Source: Palsa-504 sp963808315
Lineage (GTDB): Bacteria; Actinomycetota; Actinomycetes; Streptosporangiales; Streptosporangiaceae
Assembly: GCA_963808315.1 (NCBI GenBank)
Contig: CAWEFK010000038.1
Span: forward strand, 16,260 to 80,259
Reading direction: 5' to 3'
Length of the DNA: 64,000 nt
The translations under genes and the position numbers were made by a program. Shown here in pieces: positions 18,644-28,146 of this stretch (positions are counted from its first letter, which is position 1; each line of letters begins with the position of its first letter). The notes below the pieces were generated by a model. That model ran no database searches. It was not told where the DNA came from and saw only the letters and a program-made list of their open reading frames with translations.

Positions 18644-20294
18644 CTACCCGTGCTGGTCGTGCTCGGCGCGGCCGCCCTGGCCCTGGACCGGTAACACCAT
18701 GACCTGCGGTCCGCCGTGAGCGTCGGCTAGGTCGTCGTGCTGGTGGCGGGCTTGGTAGTCGGCGTTGGCGAAGCTGGTGTAGATGGCGTAGTCCAGGTCG
18801 AGCTTCTCGCCGTACCAGGGCGGGATGATGGTGTCCGGGGTGATGCCGGCGTCGTGGCAGTCGCCGATGGCCCCGTCGGGGTCCGGGAGCGGGGGACTGG
18901 ACGGCAGCGGGGTGCCGTCGGGCCGGGAGAAGGTGAACGCGCCGCCGGGGCCGGCGGCGATGAGGTAGCCGCGGTCGTGGATGAGCGTGTGGTGGGCGGG
19001 GCACAAGTTGATCAGGTTGTCCAGGTCGGTGGGTCCGCCGTTGGCCCAGTACCGGATGTGGTGCAGGTCGGTGCGGCGGGATTCGCAGCCGGGGAAGCGG
19101 CAGCGGCCGTGGTCGCGGTCGCGGGCGGCGCGGCGTTGCGAGGAGGTGGGCCGGCGGCGGCGCCGCCCGGCGCGCAGGGCGGTGCCGTCGCGGTCGTGCA
19201 GCAGCCAGCGCAGGGCGGCGGTGCAGGTGATCATCTGGGCGGTGGTGATGCTGATCGCGGGTCCGTCCTCGACGTGGCAGCGGGCCGGATCGGCGGGGTG
19301 ACCGGGCATCTGGGGCCCCGCCCGGCGTCTCCGCGGAGACGCCGGCGGGCACCTGATCGCCAGCGGCCGGGTCGCTGCCGGGGGCGGGGGTGCCGGGGGC
19401 GGGGGTGCCGGGGGCAGGGGTGTCGCGGGGGAGGACGTCGGTGCCGGCGTGGATGATGACCTGGTAGAGGTCGGGGTCGCTGGCGCCGGTGATCTTGCCG
19501 GCCAGGTATGTCTCGGCGATGACGAGCAGCGCGTCGGCCAGGTTCGAGGAGGTCACCTCCAGGCCCCTGCCCGGCGGCCCGGCAGGCTCGCCCCCGGCTC
19601 CGGGTGTCTCCGCGGAAACACCGGCTTGCCCGGCTTGGGGTGTCTCCGCGGGAACGCCGTCCCGCCCGCCGCCGTGGTCGTGGTCGAGGTGGCCCAGGTC
19701 GGCGGCGGCGGCGCGGAGGGCTTTGAGCAGGACGGCGCCGGCCAGCGGGGGGAGCCGGAAGGTGCCGGCCAGGGAGCCGTCGTCGTCGAACCGCCAGGTC
19801 AGGCGCCGCCGGATCCGGGCGGCGGTGTCGTCGGCGTGGGTGACCTGGCGGTGGGCGCGGGCGAACCGTTCCAGCTGGTTCCCGGTCATCGGCCCGGCGA
19901 TCTCGGCCAGGCCGGCTTCGGTGGCCGGGGTCGCGATCCGGGTCAGCGCGCGGATCTTGGCGTAGGACAGCCGCCCGGCGCCGAACTGGGCGCGCAGCGC
20001 GGGCAGGTCCCGCAGGGCCCGGGCGACCCGGACGTGTTCCCGGGCGGTGCCGGAGCCCAGCTGGCATTTCCAGGACAGCCACTGGGCGCAGCTGTTCATG
20101 TCCCATGATGCCCAGCCGCGGCGGGCGTCGAAGTCGCCGAGCAGGACCAGGAACCGGCAGGTGGCCGCGGCTAGGTGCCCGGCCAGCTCGCAGATCTGCG
20201 CCTCGACCCGCTCCAGCGGTATCTCCGCGGCCGGGTCGGAGCCGAGGGTGGTGGTGGTGTCAGGGTCGCTGCCCTGCTGTCGTGTGTCGAACAT
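18644..20294 (-). CDS. DUF222 (13E12) HNH endonuclease-type protein (frameshifted)
   Basis: Actinobacterial DUF222 protein with a C-terminal HNH motif. N-terminal DUF222 region: LERVEAQICELAGHLAAATCRFLVLLGDFD, RRGWASWDMNSCAQWLSW and KIRALTRIATP. A Pro/Gly/Ala linker contains repeated VSAETP and APGTP units. The frame shifts near 19305; the HNH part then reads CRFPGCESRRTDLHHI, GGPTDLDNLINLCPAHHTLIH. These genes are multicopy in actinomycetes and some lie in intron- or REP13E12-type mobile repeats. Whether it cuts DNA is unknown. Confidence 0.9.
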
Positions 20295-20419
20295 GTATTT
20301 GATGATAGTGGCCGGGTGCGACATTTCCGAGAACCAGAAGCGGACCGGCGGGCCGGGTGCACGCCTGAGGCAAGCTCAGCACGCCTGGCCGGCGTGTTCT
20401 CGCAACCCAGGGAAAGGCG

Positions 20420-21169
20420 CTAAAGGTCTCTCAAAGTGGCGGTTACGGATTCTGCTGATGGTCGATGGCTTGTTTCTGGCCCTTGGCCGGTGGCGGCGGC
20501 CAGGCGTTCACCCTTCTTCTTGTGGTGCCTACCGTAGCCAACTGTCCATGCCGACAAGACGGCCAGCCACAGGAACGGTGTGACCGTCGAACTGGCCAGG
20601 GCCGTTCCGGTCGTGGTGTGATAGACGATCACGATCCGGATGGCGGCTTCGAGAAGAAACGCGGTGCCCCACACCGCCGTAATGACCCGGAATATATGCC
20701 GGAAGCCCTTGTACTGCCACAGGGTGGTCATCTCGCTGCCTTGGGCGGTGTCCGGCCCGGTGAACTCCAGGGCGAGTTTGTACATTAGCGGGCGCGGTGC
20801 TCCCAGTGAGATCAGGCAAGCCGCGCCGAATACGCCAGTGCCAACTGATCCTTCGGCCAGTACCAGCCTGGCACTATGGCTGGCCAGGCCGAGTACCGTG
20901 CCGACCGCGATCCCGGCCAGGACCACGGCGCCGACCACGTCAACCCGACGATGCCGGATGGCGCCGATGGCCATGCCCGCCGCGGGGAACACCCCGCTGA
21001 GCAGCAGGGCCGTCACAGTCGTCATGCCCGCGGAGCGCAGCAGGCTGTAGGCCGCAAGCGGGACGGCGACGTCGAAGATCACGATCGTCGCGATCGAGCG
21101 GAACCGGCTGCCCGTCACCGGGCCGGTTCCGGCGGTTGGCTTGGCCTCGCGGCTTGTGTCCACGACCAA
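20420..21169 (-). CDS. VC0807-like integral membrane protein
   Basis: About 249 residues with six to seven hydrophobic helices (AGMTTVTALLLSGVFPAAGM, VDVVGAVVLAGIAVGTVLG, PFLWLAVLSAWTVGYG). The FDVAVPLAAYSLLRSAGM start and the central SLGAPRPLMYKLALE motif are typical of the VC0807/intracellular-septation-like family in actinobacteria. It is divergent from a PadR regulator across a perfect operator-like palindrome, so PadR probably controls it. Function unknown; PadR partners of this kind are often involved in resistance or envelope stress. Confidence 0.8.
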   Translation of the reverse strand: MVVDTSREAKPTAGTGPVTGSRFRSIATIVIFDVAVPLAAYSLLRSAGMTTVTALLLSGVFPAAGMAIGAIRHRRVDVVGAVVLAGIAVGTVLGLASHSARLVLAEGSVGTGVFGAACLISLGAPRPLMYKLALEFTGPDTAQGSEMTTLWQYKGFRHIFRVITAVWGTAFLLEAAIRIVIVYHTTTGTALASSTVTPFLWLAVLSAWTVGYGRHHKKKGERLAAATGQGPETSHRPSAESVTATLRDL

Positions 21170-21273
21170 GGGCCCTTCATGGTGTCACGCGAACCTCGGC
21201 CCTTTCCCGGCCGTGGCTTGCGTTCGTTCTCTCAGCCAGATGTCCTATCCGCGCTCGGCTGCTTTGGGCAGTA

Positions 21274-21296
21274 GCATAGGTCGAAACGACCTATGC
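21274..21296. promoter_or_regulatory. Palindromic operator between membrane protein and padR genes
   Basis: Perfect 10-bp inverted repeat GCATAGGTCG, spacer AAA, CGACCTATGC, located 18 bases before the padR GTG and about 105 bases before the divergent membrane-protein start. Size and symmetry fit a dimeric PadR operator that would shut off both genes. Confidence 0.8.
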
Positions 21297-21313
21297 GGCA
21301 AGGGAGATCGCTC

Positions 21314-21880
21314 GTGGCCAGACGCCAGCTGACCTCGTTCGAGCACATACTGCTCGGCTCGATCTGCCTGTCGCCGTCGTCTGGCTACGACCTGAAGCGA
21401 ATCCTGGCCTCCTCGCCGATGGGCGTTTACCAGCCCAGCTCTGGTGCGCTGTATCCGGCGTTGCGCCGGTTGGAGCTCAAGGACCTGATCCGCACGCAGG
21501 CCCCCGGCCGGGATCGCGAGTCAGCCCGGCCACGCCACGTCTATGAGCCCACGCAGGCCGGCCGGGCCGCCCATATGGGCTGGCTCCGCACGCCGGTAGA
21601 ATCAGCCACGGTCGCACGCGACCTCGGCCTGCATCTCATGCGCTTCGTGATGATGGAACACACGTTCCCGCCGGTCGAAGTGCTCGAGTTCCTACACAAC
21701 CTCGCAGCCGCACTCGCGATGTTCACCGCGGACCTGGAGCGCTACGCCGTGGCAACGCCCTTCCACGACCGCCACCCGCGCCTGGCCCTGGATCACGGGC
21801 TGGCGGTCTATCGCGCCAGCCTCCGATGGACCGAGTACGCTACCGCCGAACTCTCGGCTGATCCCATCCCAACGTCGTAA
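21314..21880 (+). CDS. PadR family transcriptional regulator
   Basis: Winged-helix repressor: LTSFEHILLGSICLSPSSGYDLKRIL and QPSSGALYPALRRLELKDLI form the PadR N-terminal DNA-binding domain, followed by a C-terminal helical dimer domain (Vir_act_alpha_C-like). GTG at 21314 with GGGAG upstream is preferred; the ATG at 21293 lies inside the palindrome. Likely autoregulated and a repressor of the divergent membrane protein. 188 residues, intact. Confidence 0.9.
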   Translation: MARRQLTSFEHILLGSICLSPSSGYDLKRILASSPMGVYQPSSGALYPALRRLELKDLIRTQAPGRDRESARPRHVYEPTQAGRAAHMGWLRTPVESATVARDLGLHLMRFVMMEHTFPPVEVLEFLHNLAAALAMFTADLERYAVATPFHDRHPRLALDHGLAVYRASLRWTEYATAELSADPIPTS

Positions 21881-22764
21881 TCACCCAGCCTGAGCCATGA
21901 CCGCGGCGAAGCGCTCCTTGACCGTCGCGGCGGTCTGGTCCGGGGGCGCGTCCCAGATGTCGGCGTTGAAGATCTCCACCTCGACGTAACCGCGGTAACC
22001 GGCCGCGGTCACGCTGGCCGTGATGGGCCCGAAGTCGATCGCGCCGTCGCCGAGGTGGCCGCGGCCGAGCAGCATGTCCGGCGGCAGCGGGAGCACCCAG
22101 TCCGCCAGCTGGTAGCTGACGATCCGCGGGCCCGCCCGGGCGATCTGCTCGGCCAGCCGGGCGTCCCACCAGACGTGATAGGTGTCCACCACCACGCCCA
22201 CGGCGTCCGCGGGAAACGTCAGGGCCAGGTCGAGTGCCTCGCCCAGCGAGCTGATCACGCACCGGTCAGCGCAGAACATCGGGTGCAGCGCCTCGATCCC
22301 GAGCCGGACGCCCAGCCGCTGCGCGTCCGGCACGAGCTCGCCGAGCGCGTCCGCGATCATCCGCCGGGCCAGTCGAAGGTCCCGCGACCCAGGCACCAGG
22401 CCGCCGCACACCAGCACCAGCGTGTCCGCGCCGAGCTCGGCCGCCTCGGCGACCGCCGCCCGGTTGTCCGCGAGCGCGGCCCGCCGGCCATCGGCGTCCG
22501 CGCGGGTCAGGAAACCGCCGCGGCACAGGCTGGAGACGTGCAGTCCGGCCGCCCGGACCACGGCCGCAGCCCGCGCCAGCCCGATCTCCGCGACCGGCTC
22601 CCGCCACAGCCCGATCGCCGGGATCTCGTGCCGTACGCACAGCGCCACCGCGTCCTCGCACCCCAGGTGCTTGACCGTCGCCTGGTTCAGCGACAGCCGG
22701 CCCTCCGGCGACAGCCGGCCCTGGGCCGCTCCGGCGACGGCCGGCCCAGGTCGGCGGAGGTCAA
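21881..22764 (-). CDS. Sugar phosphate isomerase/epimerase (5' end frameshifted)
   Basis: Xylose isomerase-like TIM-barrel protein. Visible core: AIGLWREPVAEIGLARAAAVVRAAGL, LGIEALHPMFCADRC, VGVVVDTYHVWW (metal-binding D and H) and GHLGDGAIDFGPI. An open frame begins only at a GTG at 22648, but upstream sequence still reads LSLNQATVKHLGCEDAV, the normal N terminus of such proteins; the likely start is a TTG at 22764 overlapping the DUF993 stop, with a shift in the triplicated GGCCGGCTGTCGCCGGAG stretch (22690-22745). Third gene of the LacI-linked operon. Probably interconverts a keto-sugar or cyclitol intermediate. Confidence 0.82.
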
Positions 22765-23969
22765 ACCCGCTCCGGTCCGGCCAGCCGGGCCAGCAGGCGG
22801 TTCATCCGCTCGACGGCCAGGTCCGGATCTTGCAGGGCGCGGGCCTCGGCGGCTCGCTCGAACACCCGGAGCAGGTGCGTGGCGGGCCGCTGCCGCTGCA
22901 GGCCGGCCAGCATCGTCGAACTGCGGCTGCCAGCCGTTCAGCCAGGCCAGGAAGGCCACGCCGACCTTGTAGCGCGAGGTCGGCGGTTCGAAGATCAGCC
23001 GGCTGAGCGGCACCGTCGGACCCATCGCCGCGTCGTAGGAGGCCAGGTCGCCCCGGTTCAGGGCGGCCAGCGCCGCGGCGGCCGGGGCGGTGATCGCGGC
23101 GAACGCCCCCAGCAACGCGTCACTGTACCCGGTGGCGTCCCCCCGGATCAGCCCGGCGTAGTTGAAGTCGTCCCCGGTGTACAGGCGGACGCCCGCGGGC
23201 AGCCTGCGTCGCAGCGCCACCTCCCGGCCCGCGTCGAGCACGGACAGCTTGACCCCGTCGACCTGGCCCCCGGCCCGCTCGATCAGCTCCAGCACGGTGT
23301 TCGCCGCGGTGTCGAAGTCGGTGCTGCCCCAGTACCCGCGCAGCGCCGGGTCGAAAGCCTCGCCCAGCCAGTGCAGGATCACCGGCCGTTCGGCCTGCTT
23401 GAGCAGCTCGCCGTAGACCTCCAGGTAATCCCCGGCGCCGCGGGCGCTGGCGGCCAGCGCGCGACTCGCCATCAGGATCACCCCGGCCCCCGTCGACTGC
23501 ACGAACGCCAGCTGCTCGGCGTACGCGCCGATGATCGCGGCGAGCGGATGGCTCTCGCCGTCGGCCAGCTGGTCGGTGCCGGCCCCGCAGGCCAGCGAGA
23601 CGGCCGACCCCGCCGCGCGGTGCTCGGCCGCCCGGGACGCCGACCGGGTGATCAGCTCCCTGGCCTGGTTCCAGGACAGCCCCAGGCCCCGTTGCGAGGT
23701 GTCCATCGCCTCGGCCACGCCGAACCCGTGCGTCCACAGCTGATCACGGAAGCCGATCGTGGCCTCCCAGTCGATGACCATTCGTCACCGCTCGCGCGCC
23801 CCGCCGCGCGCCCCGCCGCGCGTCCCGCCGCGCGTCCCGCCGTGTAAGCCGCCACATGGGCCGCCGCGAAGACCCGCCGGGACGCCGGGGGCGCGAACCC
23901 GGTCGCCCAGCCCGGCTCGGGGATGACCAGCGGTTCGTCCCGGCCAGGCAGCCGGATCCAGGTGGACAC
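22761..23969 (-). CDS. DUF993 / dihydrodipicolinate synthase-like aldolase (frameshifted)
   Basis: DUF993 proteins are DapA-like lyases found beside Gfo/Idh oxidoreductases and sugar epimerases in actinobacteria. Core sequence: VDWEATIGF (as IDWEATIGF), FGVAEAMDTSQRGLGLSW, VILHWLGEAFDPALRGYWG, DGVKLSVLDAG (Schiff-base Lys region) and LYTGDDFNYAGL. The true start at 23969 (MSTWIRLPGRDEPL) is in another frame; the shift lies in four 12-nt repeats near 23800-23845. A second shift near 22925 leads to RMNRLLARLAGPERV and the TGA at 22761. The stop abuts the epimerase gene. Confidence 0.85.
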
Positions 23970-23970
23970 C

Positions 23971-25122
23971 TCAGATGGCCAGGTCCGGCACGTCGAGCCG
24001 TCGGCCTTCGGCCGAGGACTGCAGCGCCAGGTTGGCCAGCTGCACTCCCTTGGCGCCCTCGACCAGGTCCCAGGCGAACGGCCGGCCGTCGGCGGCGCAC
24101 TTGAGGAACAGCTCCCATTCCACCTTGAACCCGTTGTCGAACATCATGTTGTCCGGGACGTCGGACCACAGGGCCTGGTACTCGATGGGGTCGGGCAGGT
24201 CCGGGTTCCAGACCGGCATCGGCGTGGACACCCGGTGCTGCACGGCGCAGTCCCGCAGGCCGGCCACCGCGCTGGCCACGGTGCCGTCGACCTGGAGCTC
24301 GAGGAGCTCACGCCGGTTGACCCGGACCGCCCAGGAGGAGTTCACCGAGGCGAACGCCCCGCTGGCGAACTCGAGCACGGCGTAGGAGGCGTCGTCGGCG
24401 TCGGCCGCGTACGGCTGGCCCGACTCGTCCCAGCGCCGCGGGATGTGCGTGGTGTTCCTGGCGTACAGCGCGGTGATCGGGCCGAACAGGTCGGTGAGCA
24501 GGTACTGCCAGTGCGGGAACATGTCGAGCACGATCCCGCCGCCCGCGTCGGCCCGGTAGTTCCACGAGGGCCGCTGCGCCGGGATCTCGTCGCCCTCGAA
24601 CACCCAGTAGCCGAATTCCAGCCGAACCGAAAGCACCCGGCCGAAGAAGCCCTCGTTCATCAGCCGGTGCAGCTTGATCACGCCGGGCAGGAACAGCTTG
24701 TCGTGGACGACGCCGTGGGTGATGCCCGCCGCCTTGGCCGCCCGGGCCAGCCGGACCGCGCCTTGCCAGCGAGGTGGCCACCGGCTTTTCCGTGTAGACG
24801 TGCTTGCCCGCCTCGATCGCCTTCATCAGGGTGGCCTCGCGGGCGCTGGTGACCTGGGTATCGAAGTACACGTCGACCCCGGGGTCGGCCAGCACCTCGT
24901 CCACGTTGGTGGTCCAGCGCTCCAGCCCGTGCCGTTCGGCGATGGCCCGCAGCCGCTCCTCGCTGCGCCCGACCAGGATCGGCTCGGGATACAAGGAGGT
25001 GCCGTCCTCGAGCTGGATGCCGCCCTGCTCCCGGATGCTGAGCAGCGACCGCACCAGGTGCTGCCGGTACCCATCCGCCCGGTGACACCGTTCAGGGCGA
25101 CGTTGATGACCTTGCGCGTCAT
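23971..25122 (-). CDS. Gfo/Idh/MocA family oxidoreductase (frameshifted)
   Basis: NAD(P)-dependent sugar/cyclitol dehydrogenase. N terminus TRKVINVALNGVTGRMG is the Rossmann segment; EAGKHVYTEKPVA is the family's EKP substrate/NAD motif. Shifts occur near 25070 and near 24760; the C-terminal domain from 24681 is continuous (SWNYRADAGGGIVLDMFPHWQYL supplies the catalytic H region). First gene of the operon that also holds DUF993 and the epimerase; two bases separate it from DUF993. Divergent from lacI with a LacI box at 25173-25186, so probably repressed by it. Confidence 0.88.
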
Positions 25123-25172
25123 GGAATTGAGCCTTCGTTCGGCGGAAAGGAGCGATGCGAACCTACTACGCG

Positions 25173-25186
25173 GGAAAGTGCTTTCC
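25173..25186. promoter_or_regulatory. LacI-type operator upstream of the Gfo/Idh operon and lacI
   Basis: Perfect palindrome GGAAAGTGCTTTCC in the divergent intergenic region, 51 bases from the oxidoreductase start and 22 bases before the LacI start. The form matches the GGAAAGCGCTTTCC consensus bound by LacI/GalR regulators. A near copy lies at 26415-26428. Confidence 0.8.
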
Positions 25187-25207
25187 AGATCAGGCTGAGC
25201 GCGGATA

Positions 25208-26370
25208 ATGGGTCAAGCACGAGCGCGGGGAGAGGTCAGTGAGCCAGGCCCGTCCGCAACCGGCCCCCCGGCCGGAACCGCCCCCCGGCCGGAACCGGCC
25301 CCCCGTCCGGAACCGGCCCCCCGGCCGCGGAAGGTGACGTTGCAGGACGTGGCCGACCGGGCCGGCGTCTCGCTGACGACGGCCTCCCGGGTGGTGAACG
25401 AAGGCTCGCGGCGAGTCGGGCCTGAGCTGGCCGGCCGGGTCAACCAGGCGGTTGCCGAGCTCGGCTACCTGGCCAACCTGCAGGCCCGGGCGGTCGCCAC
25501 CGGGCAGAGCACGATGGTCGGCGTGGTCGTGCACGACATCGCCGACCCGTATTTCGCCTCCATCGCGGCCGGCCTCATCGAGGTCGCCGACGCGCAGCAG
25601 CTGCTGGTCTGCATGTCGCCCGCCTCGGCCAGCGAGGCCGCCGAGCGCGCGTACGTCGCGCTGATGCGCGCCCAGCGGGCCCGCGCGGTGATCCTGATCG
25701 GCAGCCGGTCCGACGACGTCGCGGCCAGCGACGCGCTGCGCGCCGAGCTCGCCGCCTTCACCCGGTCCGGCGGCCGGGCCGGGTGCGTCGGCCAGCACCT
25801 GCTGGACGTGGACACGATCTTGCCGGAGAACGCCGCGGGTGCGCAGGCCCTGGCCCAGGCCCTGGTCGGGCTGGGGCACCGCCGCTTCGCGGTGCTGGCC
25901 GGACCGCCCGGCCTGCTGACCGCCCGGGACCGGGTGGACGGATTCCGGGCCGGGCTCGCCGCCTGGTCGGTGCCGCTCGACCCGGCCCGGGTCATCCACG
26001 GCCCGTTCACCAGGGACGGCGGTTACCAGGCGATGAGCACGATCCTGGCCGCGGGGGAGCCCTGGCCCGATTGCGTGTTCGCGGTCACCGACGTGATGGC
26101 GTTGGGCGCGCTGGCCCGGCTCCGGGCCGGCGGCCTGCAGGTGCCGGCCGACATCGCGCTGGCCGGGTTCGACGACATCGCTACCCTCCGCGACGTCTAC
26201 CCGCCGCTGACCACGGTGCGGCTCCCGCTCAAGCGGATGGGCGAGCTGGCCGCCGGTCTGGTCCTGTCCCAGCCCGGCCACGCCTCGGCCAAGAAACCCC
26301 GCGCGTCATCCCCGTCCCTGGCGAGGTCATCCTGCGCGACAGTACCCTCCCCCGGCCGCCACGCAGCTGA
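25208..26370 (+). CDS. LacI family transcriptional regulator (C-terminal frameshift)
   Basis: Repressor with N-terminal HTH VTLQDVADRAGVSLTTASRVVN and a periplasmic-binding-like ligand domain (VGVVVHDIADPYFASIAAGL, HRRFAVLAGPPGLLTARDR, LAGFDDI). A Pro/Ala/Arg-rich 40-residue lead with three PAPRPEP-like repeats precedes the HTH; the real start may be nearer to 25300. A shift near 26292 restores the usual LacI ending PRVIPVPGEVILRDST and a stop at 26370; without it the frame runs to 26446. Two matching operator boxes suggest autoregulation and control of both neighbouring transcription units. Confidence 0.9.
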
Positions 26371-26414
26371 GCCTTGCGTACCTAGGCGCATATCAGGTAC
26401 GTTTCGCAGAAATC

Positions 26415-26428
26415 GGAAAGCGCTTGCC
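26415..26428. promoter_or_regulatory. Second LacI-type operator, upstream of permease and amine oxidase
   Basis: GGAAAGCGCTTGCC, 12 of 14 positions symmetric, 188 bases before the APC permease start. The same half site GGAAAG as at 25173, which suggests that the LacI protein also controls the permease/amine-oxidase unit. Confidence 0.65.
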
Positions 26429-26615
26429 GACCGGGGCAGGGTCTGACCAGCGTCGGCGGTGCGCACGGCTGGTTGGGATGCCAGGTCAGACGGTGATTTC
26501 ACCATCGAGGGACTAACCAGGCATCGTTGGTTGACCGTCAGCGCAGGGCCGCGCATGATCCCTACTAAATCCGTACGAAGTATCAGCCCAGCCGGCCCCT
26601 TGAGGGAGTGTGCAT

Positions 26616-28079
26616 ATGAGCGAAGCGGCACGAATTCCGTTTACGGAATCAAAGGCGCCCGAGTCCCCCGAGCGGCTGCACCGTGGAGCCCTCGGCCTGA
26701 TCGACATTTCCGCCTCGACGATGGCGAACATCGGCCCGGCCTACAGCTTCTACTTCGGCTTCGCCGGGATCGTGATCGCGGCGGGCCTCGCCTCACCGCT
26801 GGTCGTGGTCGTGGCCATCGTCGCCATCGCGCTGCTCGGCAACACGCTGTCGCAGTTCTCCCGGGCGCACCCGTCGACCGGCGGCTTCATCACCTTCGTG
26901 GGCAAGACGTTCGGTGGCACCAGCGCGGTGACCACCGCGCTGCTATGCGGCGCCGGGTACATCATCGCGATCTCGTCGGTGCTGGTCATCTCGGGCGGGT
27001 TCTTCTCGATGATGCTGCAGTTTTACCTGAACGTGTCCATTCCCTGGATCATCTTCTCCGCCGCCTTCGCCGCCGGTGCCATGTTCATGATGTTCCGCGG
27101 CGTGGCCGTGTCGACCAAGCTGGCCGGCTTCTTCTTCGGCTTCGAACTGATCGTGCTGCTGATCGTGTCGGTCGCCGTGCTGATCAAGAACGGCGGTCAC
27201 CTCAGCACCGTGCCGTTCCAGCCCAGCCACATCACCAACCACTTCAGCGGTCTGGCTCTCGGCTTCCCGCTGGCGGTCTACCTGTTCATCGGCTGGGAGA
27301 ACTCGGCGGCGCTGGCCGAGGAGACGAACAACCCCCGGCGCAACGTGCCCCGGGCCGTGTACATGTCCATCCTCCTGATGGCCCTCACGTACCTGCTGCT
27401 GGCCTACTCCACGGTCACCGGCTTCCGCTACAACGCCACGGCGCTCGCGGGCGCCACCATCCCGTTCGTCAGCGTCGCCCACAGCGTGGCCCCCTGGCTG
27501 GCCTTCATCGCGTACGTGGCCGGGCTGACCTCTACCCTCGGCGTGCTCATCGCCGCGGTCAACTCGCAGTGCCGGCTGATCTTCAACGCCGGCCGCGAGG
27601 GACTGCTGCCGCGCTGGATCGGCTACGTGCACCCGGTCCGCCGCACGCCGGTCAACGCCATCATCACGTTCGTCGGCATCGGCACCGTCATCACCCTCGG
27701 CTGGGCCATCGGCCACTGGATCGGCGGCCATGGCAACAGCCTGAGCGCGCTGAACTTCTTCGTCGATTCAAGCACGATGGGCACGATCTTGATCCTGGTC
27801 GTGTACTTCCTGGCCAACCTGGCCCTGCCGTTCTACTACCGGAAGTACCGGCCGACCGAGTTCAACATACTCAAGCACGCCATCCTGCCGTTCCTGGGCA
27901 TGGTCGCGATCGCCGTCCCCATCTATTACCTGTGCAAGCCACCGCAGCCCCAGCCGTTCGACTGGTTCCCGTTCGCCGCCCTGGCCATCATCGTGGTCTC
28001 GGTCATCTACGCCATCTGGCTGGTCAGGCGCGACCCCGGCCTGGGTGAGCGGGTTGGCTCGATCGTCGCCGACGAATAG
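26616..28079 (+). CDS. APC family amino acid/amine permease
   Basis: Membrane transporter with about 12-13 helices. The N-terminal LIDISASTMANIGPAYSFYFGFAGI is the substrate-binding first helix; GWENSAALAEETNNPRRNVPRA is the conserved loop of APC superfamily members. ATG at 26616, GAGGGAG upstream; a GTG two codons earlier is less likely. 487 residues, intact. It is followed after 67 bases by a copper amine oxidase, so it probably imports the amine that the oxidase breaks down. Confidence 0.92.
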   Translation: MSEAARIPFTESKAPESPERLHRGALGLIDISASTMANIGPAYSFYFGFAGIVIAAGLASPLVVVVAIVAIALLGNTLSQFSRAHPSTGGFITFVGKTFGGTSAVTTALLCGAGYIIAISSVLVISGGFFSMMLQFYLNVSIPWIIFSAAFAAGAMFMMFRGVAVSTKLAGFFFGFELIVLLIVSVAVLIKNGGHLSTVPFQPSHITNHFSGLALGFPLAVYLFIGWENSAALAEETNNPRRNVPRAVYMSILLMALTYLLLAYSTVTGFRYNATALAGATIPFVSVAHSVAPWLAFIAYVAGLTSTLGVLIAAVNSQCRLIFNAGREGLLPRWIGYVHPVRRTPVNAIITFVGIGTVITLGWAIGHWIGGHGNSLSALNFFVDSSTMGTILILVVYFLANLALPFYYRKYRPTEFNILKHAILPFLGMVAIAVPIYYLCKPPQPQPFDWFPFAALAIIVVSVIYAIWLVRRDPGLGERVGSIVADE

Positions 28080-28146
28080 CCCCGCCGGCCCGGTGGCGGC
28101 GTCCGCGTCCGCCACCGGGCCCCGTCTCGCTACCCGGAGATCCGCC

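Noticed and set aside
19320..19640. CRISPR-like repeats near CTCCGCGG units
   Set aside because: They are in-frame VSAETP/APGTP linker repeats of the DUF222 protein, too irregular for CRISPR; no spacers.
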